This document shows, piece by piece, positions 44,809 to 55,100 of a DNA stretch of 64,000 bases; position 1 is the first letter of the stretch, and every line of letters begins with the position of its first letter. The stretch is from DATFJT01 sp965230755 (GTDB lineage: Bacteria > Bacteroidota > Bacteroidia > Chitinophagales > Saprospiraceae). The notes beneath the pieces are model-generated. The model was not told the origin of the DNA, made no database searches, and saw only the letters and a program-made list of their open reading frames with translations. The position numbers and the translations under genes are program-made. The stretch covers positions 151,502 through 215,501 of the forward strand of contig CBDDLT010000021.1 in the NCBI GenBank assembly GCA_965230755.1, read 5' to 3'.

Positions 44809-47259
44809 TTAATTTTCTAAACTTCCTTCTAAAATTTTCTTTACATCCACTATCTCAACCCTTCTTTCCACTGAAGCTTCTATACTGTAAACGGAGTTTC
44901 TAGGATCACTTATTTCGTCAGAAACATATTCCGGAGCTTGAGCTTCACCTATAGGCTCTTCCAAGATCTTTAGACTTCCATTTTTGATATAATCTATCAA
45001 TACACCATCTTTGTATATATTGAAGTAGTTTATAACGGAATTAATTCTTCTTTTCGACAGTTCTTTATTATAGCCTTCAGCAGCCCGCGGACTCGTAAAC
45101 CCTTTGAGGTATACCTCCATCTTGTTATCAGACTTCAGTAGTCTCTCAATAGTGTTTAACAGCCTATCCAAATCAACTGAGCACTCACTGATCACATTGT
45201 CAAAGAAACTATTCATTTCCTGGTTAGAAACCACCTTTTCTTGTCCTGTTAGCAATTCAACGTATTCATTGATGAATTCATCCTTCTTTTTGACATAGGA
45301 CTTATGCAAAGTGATGTAGTCAAAATTGGTTGTTTGTAAAGTTTTACCAATGGTCGGCTGATCATTGTCAAAATACAAAACAACGGGAAGCTGAGCATCA
45401 ATTTTATCTTCAATTACATTGAATTTGATAATCTTTCTCACACAATCCTCTCTAGGGTTATTGCATATTTCCAGACAAAGTTCATCCCTTCCCAAAAATC
45501 CATAATTGGGCAAATACTCAAAACACAACTTATCTCCGATTATCGTGTACTCTATCTTGCCATTGGCCAAACCATCATCACATGGTGTTATCGTCAAACT
45601 ATCAGATTCCGAAAAGCCGATAAGTGGTATACAGTCGGAGAGCTTTGTGAATTCCTTGGTAGTGAATTCATGAATTTCTACCGGTATCGGTCTAACATCG
45701 ATGATATAGTTGATGGTATCACAAAAGCCCAATCCCCTATCCGAACAAAGCCCTATGACTATTTTATCATTTCCGACATAATCCGTGGTCGGCAAGTAGA
45801 TATATTGTAGTAGAGAATCAGGATTCTGAATGGCCTTTCCATTTTCACAATTCTGAAGAACCGCGATAACATTTTTATTGGGATCTATGGGCTCAACATT
45901 GATCTCAAGCGGTGTATTCATCAGCGTAGACAAATAAATCGTTCTGCTCTCAGATACCGCTCTAAATCGATATATATCATAACAACAGGCATCTTCCTCC
46001 TCGTAGAATAAGATACTTCCCGATCTATTACTAGCAAAATACCCTTCTCTTGATCCCGGAGCTATATACGGACAGAAATCGTTGGTACTGCTATTTACCG
46101 GATAACCCAAGTTACTGATGTTCTCCCACTTGCCATTCTTATAGCTCGCTTGATAAATATCTAACTCGCCCAATCCTTTTCTTCCTCTTGTCGCAAAATA
46201 AAGCTTAGAATTTTCATGACTGTAGAAAGGAGTCATATCATCGTCGAATGTATTCAAGTCTTCAATATTCTGAGGAGTCCCATACAAGTTGTCTCCCAAA
46301 ATCTCAGAACGATACATATCCATTTTCCCCATTCCACCAGTTCTATCCGATACGAATATCAGATAAGCTCTTCCATCAGAAGGATCATTCATTATTGTTG
46401 GATGTGTTGATGTTGTTCCTGGTAAATTAATATTCTCGGGCAACTTCAGTTTCGACGAAAATTCTCCTTTATCATTGACACTAGACGAATAAATCTCACA
46501 TCTTATTTCCGCTCCAGTCAGATAACTGCAAATCGTAAAGTAGGCCATATCCCTATCCGGACTAAAGGCCATGTGACTCGTCAATAAGTTAGGATGATTA
46601 ATATTTTCATCTAGTAACTCTTTGTCCTCATCTTCGAAATTATAGGACAATATCTTGGAGATATTAATATTGAATTCCTGATTGGGATCTCTAGGACTGA
46701 AATCCATGGAGCTGAAGTACAGATTGCCATCCATGACGAACGGGGAGACTTCAGAGTAAGCCGTGTTTATTTCTTCCAGAGATGAATCAATTTCCACATT
46801 TAATGGATTATTAATGAGCATTTCTGAAAAAGTACAAGACTCTAAGCTCAGTCTCGCCTTTTGTCCATAGAAAATCTCATTGGAGTCGATCAAGTTCAGG
46901 TACTTCGTGAACTCATTGGCCGCGCTGTCATAAAGACCTTGATTCATTAAACTTAAACCATACCAGAAAAAAGCCCTTCTATCCGGAACAGAATCATTGG
47001 GAAACTGACTTAGGTATTGGCTATACATATTTGATGCCGTGGTGTAACCAAGCATTCTTCTAGATGACTCTGCAGCTTTGAGATAGAGATCATTTCGCGT
47101 AGAATCAATATCCAAGGCGATGCGATAATTGGTCAAAGCAAAATAGTAATTCTCTTTTTCAAAAGCTTCATCTGCCGCTCTAATATATTGCTTCAGCGTT
47201 TGTGCTTCCAAGAAAAAACTAATGAAAAGAAGGGGTAATAGAAATCCTATTTTTTTCAT
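44809..47259 (-). CDS. TPR / PD40 propeller / OmpA-like envelope protein (PorE-type)
   Basis: This protein (816 aa from the chosen ATG) has a signal peptide (GFLLPLLFISFFLEA). TPR-like repeats follow (about 20-130): a region starting LKQYIRAADEAFEKENYYFA, then SNMYSQYLSQFPNDS. WD40-like/PD40 propeller strands (about 180-420) include VSDRTGGMGKMDMY, YFATRGRKGLGELDIY and YFASNRSGS. Ig-like beta modules come next, and the C-terminal 150 residues are OmpA-like (YLKGFTSPRAAEGYNKELSKRR, then VERRVEIVD). The layout matches PorE-type proteins thought to tie the T9SS complex to peptidoglycan. A TTG three codons upstream is less likely than this ATG. It follows the PorP/SprF gene directly. Confidence 0.8.
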   Translation of the reverse strand: MKKIGFLLPLLFISFFLEAQTLKQYIRAADEAFEKENYYFALTNYRIALDIDSTRNDLYLKAAESSRRMLGYTTASNMYSQYLSQFPNDSVPDRRAFFWYGLSLMNQGLYDSAANEFTKYLNLIDSNEIFYGQKARLSLESCTFSEMLINNPLNVEIDSSLEEINTAYSEVSPFVMDGNLYFSSMDFSPRDPNQEFNINISKILSYNFEDEDKELLDENINHPNLLTSHMAFSPDRDMAYFTICSYLTGAEIRCEIYSSSVNDKGEFSSKLKLPENINLPGTTSTHPTIMNDPSDGRAYLIFVSDRTGGMGKMDMYRSEILGDNLYGTPQNIEDLNTFDDDMTPFYSHENSKLYFATRGRKGLGELDIYQASYKNGKWENISNLGYPVNSSTNDFCPYIAPGSREGYFASNRSGSILFYEEEDACCYDIYRFRAVSESRTIYLSTLMNTPLEINVEPIDPNKNVIAVLQNCENGKAIQNPDSLLQYIYLPTTDYVGNDKIVIGLCSDRGLGFCDTINYIIDVRPIPVEIHEFTTKEFTKLSDCIPLIGFSESDSLTITPCDDGLANGKIEYTIIGDKLCFEYLPNYGFLGRDELCLEICNNPREDCVRKIIKFNVIEDKIDAQLPVVLYFDNDQPTIGKTLQTTNFDYITLHKSYVKKKDEFINEYVELLTGQEKVVSNQEMNSFFDNVISECSVDLDRLLNTIERLLKSDNKMEVYLKGFTSPRAAEGYNKELSKRRINSVINYFNIYKDGVLIDYIKNGSLKILEEPIGEAQAPEYVSDEISDPRNSVYSIEASVERRVEIVDVKKILEGSLEN

Positions 47260-47268
47260 AATCAGCAA

Positions 47269-48276
47269 TTAATAAATTGGGCAAATTTTAAGTTCTGATG
47301 GTTTTACTTTGGTCAACAAGTATTGAAAATATACTTCGGGACCTCCGCGACCGTTGGAGGCATCTGTATAATCCGAAACATTAATATCGTAGGATAATCC
47401 CAGACTTAAATTTCTCCAATTTACCTGTGCATGAGGGTAAATGGCATCATCTGTTCTATAGTGAACTCCTAACTGAAGGGATAATTCTCGTGTTCTTTTT
47501 TGACTGATATGATGACGTCCAGCAACTCCGACGATCAACTCTTCATGAGGGCCTTCTCCCTGAAGGACACCGTTCAGAATTAAATCCATAGTTTCCATAA
47601 TTTGAAACTCAAGAATTCCATAGACTGTCATTCTCATGTACTTATCCCTTTGGTCATCAAAAGCATAAGCGGGTTTATTAATATTATAAAGTCCAATTCC
47701 AATATCAGCCTTAGTACGTTTTTCCGGTTTCTGGAAATGATAATTTACCCCTCCGTTGAGATTGAAGATATTATTACTGGTATTATTAAAATCTTCCCTG
47801 GTATCCAACAAAACATCACCATTATTATATTGATCTGCAAATTGTAAGTTACCCATTTCAAATCTCCTATTAGAAAAACCCACCTGAACTCCTAGGGACA
47901 CAAAATGTTGTTCCGCCAGCTGTTGCGTGTAACTTCCTCCAAGAGCGAGTTGTGTATTACTCAATTTAGAATCACCGGCATGATCGTAATTGATCAGAGC
48001 ACCGGCAGCGAAATAGCCATTCCCCAAATTAAATCTTGGAACCTTCATGTCTACCCCACCCGTAAAAGTGTTGTAATGAACATTTGATTCGCTCCATTGA
48101 TTCCTATAATTTCCTGCCGCTCTGAGATCTCCTTTAAAGACCCCAATCAGTGCAGGACTAATATTCATCGGTGAGTTAAAATATTGAGCATAATGAATAT
48201 CCTGTGCTTTGGATATTTTTACAAAAAATATGCTAGTCAAAAAAGTAAAACCAAGTAAAATAAGATGCCTTTTCAA
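47269..48276 (-). CDS. PorP/SprF-family outer membrane protein
   Basis: This protein (335 aa) has a signal peptide (about residues 5-24) followed by the family opening QDIHYAQYFNSPMNISPALIG. It then shows YRNQW, many amphipathic beta strands, and PHAQVNWRNLSLGLSYDINVSD near the end. PorP/SprF proteins form a 14-strand barrel in the outer membrane and deliver type B sorting-domain cargo, such as SprB, to the cell surface. The gene is the first of a pair with the OmpA-like gene. The giant SprB-repeat gene 0.8 kb away ends with a type A domain, so the pairing of cargo and barrel here is not certain. coaE lies between them on the other strand. Confidence 0.88.
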   Translation of the reverse strand: MKRHLILLGFTFLTSIFFVKISKAQDIHYAQYFNSPMNISPALIGVFKGDLRAAGNYRNQWSESNVHYNTFTGGVDMKVPRFNLGNGYFAAGALINYDHAGDSKLSNTQLALGGSYTQQLAEQHFVSLGVQVGFSNRRFEMGNLQFADQYNNGDVLLDTREDFNNTSNNIFNLNGGVNYHFQKPEKRTKADIGIGLYNINKPAYAFDDQRDKYMRMTVYGILEFQIMETMDLILNGVLQGEGPHEELIVGVAGRHHISQKRTRELSLQLGVHYRTDDAIYPHAQVNWRNLSLGLSYDINVSDYTDASNGRGGPEVYFQYLLTKVKPSELKICPIY

Positions 48277-48368
48277 TAGATCAAGATTTTATAACTTGTA
48301 GCAATTTACAAAAATAGTGTGATCAATAATAATCATTCGATTCTAAAACGTTCCAAGTCAATAATACG

Positions 48369-48965
48369 ATGCGAATAATAGGTATCACAGGTGGAATAGG
48401 TTGTGGCAAATCTCACCTCGTAGAGTTCATCAAGGCCCTAAAATACCCAGTTTATAGTAGTGACCAATCTGCAAAAGAAATCGTCAACTCTAACGATGAA
48501 GTGAAAAATCAAATCATTGATTTACTGGGTTCAGAGGCATTTATTGACGGAATATACAACGTTAAGTATGTTTCACATAAAGTTTTTGAATCCGAAGATC
48601 TTTTAAAAGAATTGAATAATATCATTCATCCTAAGGTTAATGAAAATTTTCATATTTTTGTTAGCAGAGAAAAATTGAGAGGGAGTTCATTAATTTTTAA
48701 GGAATCGGCTTTGATTGTCGAGACAGGGGATTATAGAAATCTCGATTATATTTTTCTTGTAACCTCCCCCCTTGGTATTCGAAAACGGCGTGTCTTGCAA
48801 CGTAAGGGAATGAATATTGACAAATTTAAACGTATTCTTGAAGTTCAGTGGACGGATTTGGAAAAGAAGAATTTTGTTGATACTATCATTGAAAATGATG
48901 AAGAGAATCCTTTCCTAGAAGGGTTTCTTTTTCAATTGGGTGAATTTCTCAAATCCGGGCACTGA
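48369..48965 (+). CDS. coaE: Dephospho-CoA kinase
   Basis: This protein (198 aa) begins IIGITGGIGCGKSHLVEFI, with the P-loop GGIGCGKS at residues 8-15. It then has YSSDQSAKEI with the catalytic aspartate of the CoA-binding region, NNIIHPKVNENF with the histidine-proline pair, and a lid region RKRRVLQRKGMNIDKFKRIL. It adds the last phosphate to dephospho-CoA at the 3'-OH of ribose, completing CoA synthesis in the cytoplasm. It is divergent from the PorP/SprF gene across 92 bp. No other coenzyme A gene is in the window. It is followed 136 bp later by the giant surface protein gene, whose transcript is probably separate. Confidence 0.93.
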   Translation: MRIIGITGGIGCGKSHLVEFIKALKYPVYSSDQSAKEIVNSNDEVKNQIIDLLGSEAFIDGIYNVKYVSHKVFESEDLLKELNNIIHPKVNENFHIFVSREKLRGSSLIFKESALIVETGDYRNLDYIFLVTSPLGIRKRRVLQRKGMNIDKFKRILEVQWTDLEKKNFVDTIIENDEENPFLEGFLFQLGEFLKSGH

Positions 48966-49060
48966 ATTTTCTAGAAGTTATTGATTTCAAGCTTAGACTA
49001 AGGTTTTTGAATAATTTGAGGCATCAAATTTGGAACGAAAATTGTGAATAGTAGTAGGTT

Positions 49061-49082
49061 GTTCCTTCAAGAAAGTAGGAAC
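49061..49082 (+). promoter_or_regulatory. Hairpin in the leader of the giant surface-protein gene
   Basis: GTTCCT (49061-49066) and AGGAAC (49077-49082) can pair as a 6-bp stem around a 10-base loop. The start codon is at 49102, so the hairpin would be in the 5' leader about 20 bases before it. It could affect mRNA stability or translation, or be chance. No good -7/-33 boxes were found in this 136-bp gap. Confidence 0.25.
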
Positions 49083-49101
49083 GATAATAAAACAAACGCT
49101 T

Positions 49102-52100
49102 ATGTTTAGAATTGAACCGCATTTAATTAAAACGATGGTATGTGTAATCAGCGTTTTATTCTTTTTTCAAGTGGGATTCTCGTCAGATTCCAATTTGGAT
49201 TCAGAAATTCTCATGGTCAGCTTTGCTGATGGCTACGAGAAAGACGAAATAGAATATAAAGTTGTTTCCCGCGATTCTTGCCCATTTGACATTTATGATG
49301 CTGGTGAGCTTTGCTGTGATACCATGGGTTGTATTCCCTTTGATCCAGGAACTATATATGAGTCTTCTCCTCCACGTGGTGGTTCGGGGAACTATGTATA
49401 TATGTGGCTAAGGAAAGTTTCATACTTCGACGCCAATGGTTTATTGCGTTATCACGATTCTGAACCAATAAGACTACCGAATGGAGATTTATACGGTGGA
49501 AGGGATTTAGACCCAGGTGTTCATACCGTCCGTACTTTATATACCCGATGTGTTACGACACAAGAATGTCTGGATGCCGGTTACGGTTATTTCATCGAAA
49601 CAGAATACATTGAAATAGATGTAAAGGACTGTAATTGTATGCCAGATGATGGAGGTGAAATCGGCGACGATCAAAGTACCTGTTTTCCATTCTTCGATCC
49701 AGCTCCTCTTGTGAGTTACAATCCAGCTACTCCTGCTGATCCAACAGATCCGATCCGATATCGTTGGTATTTTAGTTATGAGGACACACCATTTAGTACG
49801 AGTACTTGGAATAGAATAATAGGAGAAAATGATGAAACCATTGATCCTCCGCTCACGGATAGAGATGTATATTATTATAGATTAGCATTTAATCCACATT
49901 GTAGAGACTCTTTCGTTCTTTCGAATAGAGTTGATATTATTTTAGGAGGTGACTTTACCGTAATTCCAAACAAGGAAGACGTAGATTGTTTTGGTAATAA
50001 TAATGGTAGTATCACGCTAGCTACTTTCGATGGTAATGGACCATTCACTTTCGAATGGAGTACTTCTGAGACTACAAGAACAATAGATGGACTCTCTCCT
50101 GGCACGTATGATTATACTGTAACTGATGTAGCTGACTGTGAAAAAACTGGTTCAGTTACGATTACTGAGCCAGATGAATTAATGATTACTGGTAATGATG
50201 TATTACTACCCTGTAACGGGAGTCTCTTTGGTGTTGTAGATATCGAAGTTTCTGGTGGGGTTGATCCTTATACCTATATCTGGAATACCGGTGAAAACAC
50301 TCAGGACCTTATTGGAAAAGGAGCTGGCACTTACTGCGTTACCGTGACGGATGCCAATGATTGTGAAAGTGAGGCATGTTATGAGATCTTCGAGCCAGAT
50401 GCCTTAGATCTTGATGGTGATGTAACCGATGTTTCCTGTTATGATGGAGATGATGGCAGCATTTCACTTACTGTTTCCGGTGGTACTACTCCATATACTT
50501 ATTTATGGGTTCCTGGTGGAGAGATGACTTCAGAAATTACAGGCCTTACGGCAGGACAGTATTGTGTGACCGTAACGGATCAAAATAATTGTAGGATAGA
50601 AGATTGTTTTGAAGTTGAACAGCCAGATGAAATCATCATTGATGGAGATGCTACAGATGTAAGCTGCTATGATGGAAATGATGGTAGTATTGATATTACT
50701 GTTTCAGGTGGTACTGGCAACTATACTTATGAATGGTCTCCTGATGGTCAAACCACTCAAGACATTGACAATCTTGACGCTGGGCAGTATTGTGTGACAG
50801 TGACTGATGAAAACGATTGTACTGCGGAAAGATGTTTTGATATAGAGCAACCTGACGAAATAGAAATAGATGGTGATGTAAATGATGTTTCCTGTTATGA
50901 TGGAAATGATGGCAGCATAAATATTACAGTTTCCGGTGGTACTGGTACTTATGATTACCAATGGGCAGATGGGCCTACTTCTGAAGATAGAACAGATCTT
51001 CCTGAAGGCACATATTGTGTAACCGTAACTGATGAAAATGATTGTACAGCGGAAAGATGTTTCGATGTTGAGCAACCTGATGAGTTAGAAATCGATGGAG
51101 ATGTTACGGATGTTACATGTTATGATGATAATGATGGTGAGATTAACATAACAGTTTCCGGTGGCACTGGTGCATACGATTACCAGTGGGAAGACGGACC
51201 TACTAGTCAGAATAGAACAGGTCTCTCTGAAGGTACATATTGTGTTACGGTTACCGATGAAAATGACTGCACCGCTGAAAGATGTTTCGATGTGGAACAG
51301 CCTGACGAAATCATTATTGATGGTGATGTAAATGACGTTAGTTGTCATGATGACAATGATGGTAGTATAGACATCACTGTTTCTGGCGGTACTGGTGCTT
51401 ATGATTACCAATGGGAAGATGGGCCAACTACTCAAGATAGAACAGGTCTTACTGAAGGTACATATTGTGTTACAGTTACTGATGAAAATGACTGTACGGC
51501 CGAAAGATGTTTCGAAATAGAGCAACCTGATCCTATTGTTATTCAGGGATCAATATGGCATGTTGATTGTCATGATGGAAATAATGGTACTATAACTCTC
51601 TTTATTTCCGGTGGAACACCAACTTATGAAATCGATTGGCAAGATCCTTTAACAGATGGACTTGACATGCAGGTTGATTTAGTTGCAGGGACCTATTGTG
51701 TTACGGTTACTGATGCGAATGATTGTACGGCTGAAAGATGTTTTGAAGTTGAGCAACCTGATGAGATTGTAATCGATGGTAATGTTACTGATGTCTCTTG
51801 TTATGATGGCAATGATGGAAGTATTGATATTACCGTTTCTGGCGGAACTGGTGTTTATGAATATGAGTGGAGTGAGGGATCTACGGTACAAGATCTATTC
51901 TCGTTAACTGCAGGAACTTATTGTGTTACTGTAACAGATGAGAATGATTGTACTGCTGAAAGATGCTTCGAGGTAGAACAACCTGACGAACTTGAAATAG
52001 ACGGTGATGTAACTGATGTTTCTTGCCATGATGGCAATGATGGCAGCATTGATGTCACTGTTTCTGGCGGCACCGGTCCATATGATTACGAATGGCAAGA

Positions 52101-55100
52101 TGGACCTACTACTGCTGATAGAAATAACCTTACTGAAGGTACCTATTGTGTAACTGTTACGGATCAGAATGATTGTAGTGCTGAGCGTTGTTTTGAAATT
52201 GAACAACCTGATCCTATTGTTATTCAAGGGTCTATTTGGCATGTTGATTGTCATGACGGAAATAATGGTACTATTACTCTCTTTATTTCCGGTGGAACAC
52301 CTACTTACGAAATTGATTGGCAGGACCCATTAACTGACGGACTTGATATGCAGGTTGATCTAGTAGCCGGCACTTATTGTGTAACTGTTACTGATGCGAA
52401 TGATTGTACGGCTGAAAGATGTTTCGAAGTTGAACAAGCTGAGGAGATTGTTATTGATGGAGATGTAACCGATGTTTCTTGTCACGACGGTAACGATGGA
52501 AGTATTGACATTACCGTTTCCGGTGGTACTGGCACTTATGATTATGAGTGGGAAGATGGTACAAATACGGCCGATAGAGATAATTTAACTGCTGGCACTT
52601 ACTGCGTTACGGTTACCGATGAGAATGACTGTACAGAAGAAAGATGCTTTGAAGTGGAACAACCTGATCCTATTGTTATCGATGGCGATGTAACAGATGT
52701 TTCTTGCTACGATGGCAATGACGGAAGTATTGACATCACCGTTTCTGGGGGAACTGGCACTTATGATTATGAGTGGGAAGATGGCACAAATACAGCTGAT
52801 AGAGATAATTTAGCTGCTGGCACTTACTGTGTGACCGTTACCGATGAAAATGACTGTACTGCTGAAAGATGTTTCGAGGTGGAGCAACCTGATGAGTTAG
52901 TTATTGATGGAACCGTTACTGATGTTTCTTGTCATGACGGTAATGATGGAAGTATTGATATCACTGTTTCTGGTGGTACCGGTGCTTATGATTATGAGTG
53001 GGAAGATGGTACGAATACCGCCGATAGAGATAATTTAACTGCTGGTACTTACTGTGTGACGGTTACTGATGAAAATGATTGTACTGCTGAAAGATGTTTC
53101 GAAGTGGAACAGCCTGATCCTATTGTTATCGATGGAGATGTAACTGATGTTTCTTGTCACGATGGCAACGATGGAAGTATTGATATCACTGTTTCTGGTG
53201 GTACTGGCACTTATGATTACGAGTGGGAAAATGGTACAAATACGCCTGATAGAGATAATCTAACTGCTGGCACTTACTGCGTTACGGTTACCGATGAGAA
53301 TGACTGTACCGAAGAAAGATGTTTCGAAGTGGAGCAACCTGATGAGTTAGTCATTGATGGAGACGTTACTGATGTTTCTTGTCATGACGGTAATGATGGA
53401 AGTATTGATATCACTGTTTCTGGTGGTACTGGTGCTTATGATTATGAGTGGGCAGATGGGCCTACTACGGCTGATAGAGATAATTTGACTGCTGGTACTT
53501 ACTGTGTGACAGTTACTGATGAAAACGACTGTACTGCTGAAAGATGTTTCGAAGTTGAACAACCTGATCCTATCGAAATCGATGGAGATGTTACGGATGT
53601 TTCTTGTTACGACGGTGATGATGGAAGTATTGATATCACCGTTTCTGGAGGTACTGGTTCATACGACTATGAATGGGCTGACGGACCTACTTCCGCTGAT
53701 AGAAATAACTTAACTGCTGGTACTTATTGCGTAACAGTTACTGATGAGAATGACTGTACCGCTGAAAGATGCTTCGAGGTGGAGCAACCTGACGAGTTAG
53801 AGATTGATGGTAATATTACTGATGTTTCTTGTTATGGAGGTGACGACGGAAGTATTGACGTTACTGTTTCTGGTGGAACAGCTCCATACAATTATCAATG
53901 GGCTGATGGGCCTATTACGGCTGATAGAGATAATTTAACTGCTGGAACTTATTGTGTCACAGTTACTGACGATAACGACTGTACCGAAGCGAGATGCTTT
54001 GATGTAGATCAATCAGATGAAATAATCATTGACGGAGATGTTACTGATGTTTCTTGTCATGATGGAAATGATGGTAGCATTGATATCACCGTTTCTGGTG
54101 GTACTGGTTCATATGATTATGCTTGGGCTGACGGACCAACTTCTGCTGATAGAAATAACCTAGTGGCAGGTACTTACTGTGTAACTGTTACAGATGAAAA
54201 CGACTGTACTGCTGAAAGATGCTTCGAAGTAGAACAACCTGATCCAATTGAAATAGATGGAGATGTAACTGACGTTTCTTGCTATGATGGCAATGATGGT
54301 AGTATTGATATCACTGTTTCTGGTGGTACTGGTTCTTACGACTATGAATGGGCAGACGGACCTACTTCTGCTGATAGAAATAATCTAGTGGCAGGTACTT
54401 ACTGTGTAACCGTTACGGATGATAATGACTGTACTGCTGAAAGATGTTTCGAGGTTGAACAACCTGACGAACTAGAAATTGACGGAGATGTTACTGATGT
54501 TTCCTGTCATGATGGAAATGATGGTAGCATTGATATCACCGTTTCTGGTGGTACTGGTTCTTACGACTATGAATGGGCAGACGGACCTACTTCTGCTGAT
54601 AGAAATAATCTAGTGGCAGGTACTTACTGTGTAACCGTTACGGATGATAATGACTGTACTGTTGAAAGATGTTTCGAGGTGGAACAACCTGACGAACTAG
54701 AAATTGACGGAGATGTTACTGATGTATCTTGTCATAATGGTAATGACGGTAGCATTGATATCACTGTTTCCGGTGGCACTGGTTCATACGACTATGAATG
54801 GGCTGACGGACCTACTTCTGCTGATAGAGATAATTTGGTGGCAGGTACTTACTGCGTGACCGTTACGGATGAAAATGACTGTACTGCGGAAAGATGCTTC
54901 GAAGTGGAACAACCTGACGAACTAGAAATAGACGGAGATGTTACTGATGTTTCTTGTCATGATGGAAATGATGGTAGCATTGATATCACCGTTTCTGGTG
55001 GTACTGGTACTTATGATTATGAGTGGGCTGATGGGCCTACTTCTGCAGATAGAAATAACTTGGTTGCGGGCACTTATTGTGTAACTGTTACGGATGATAA

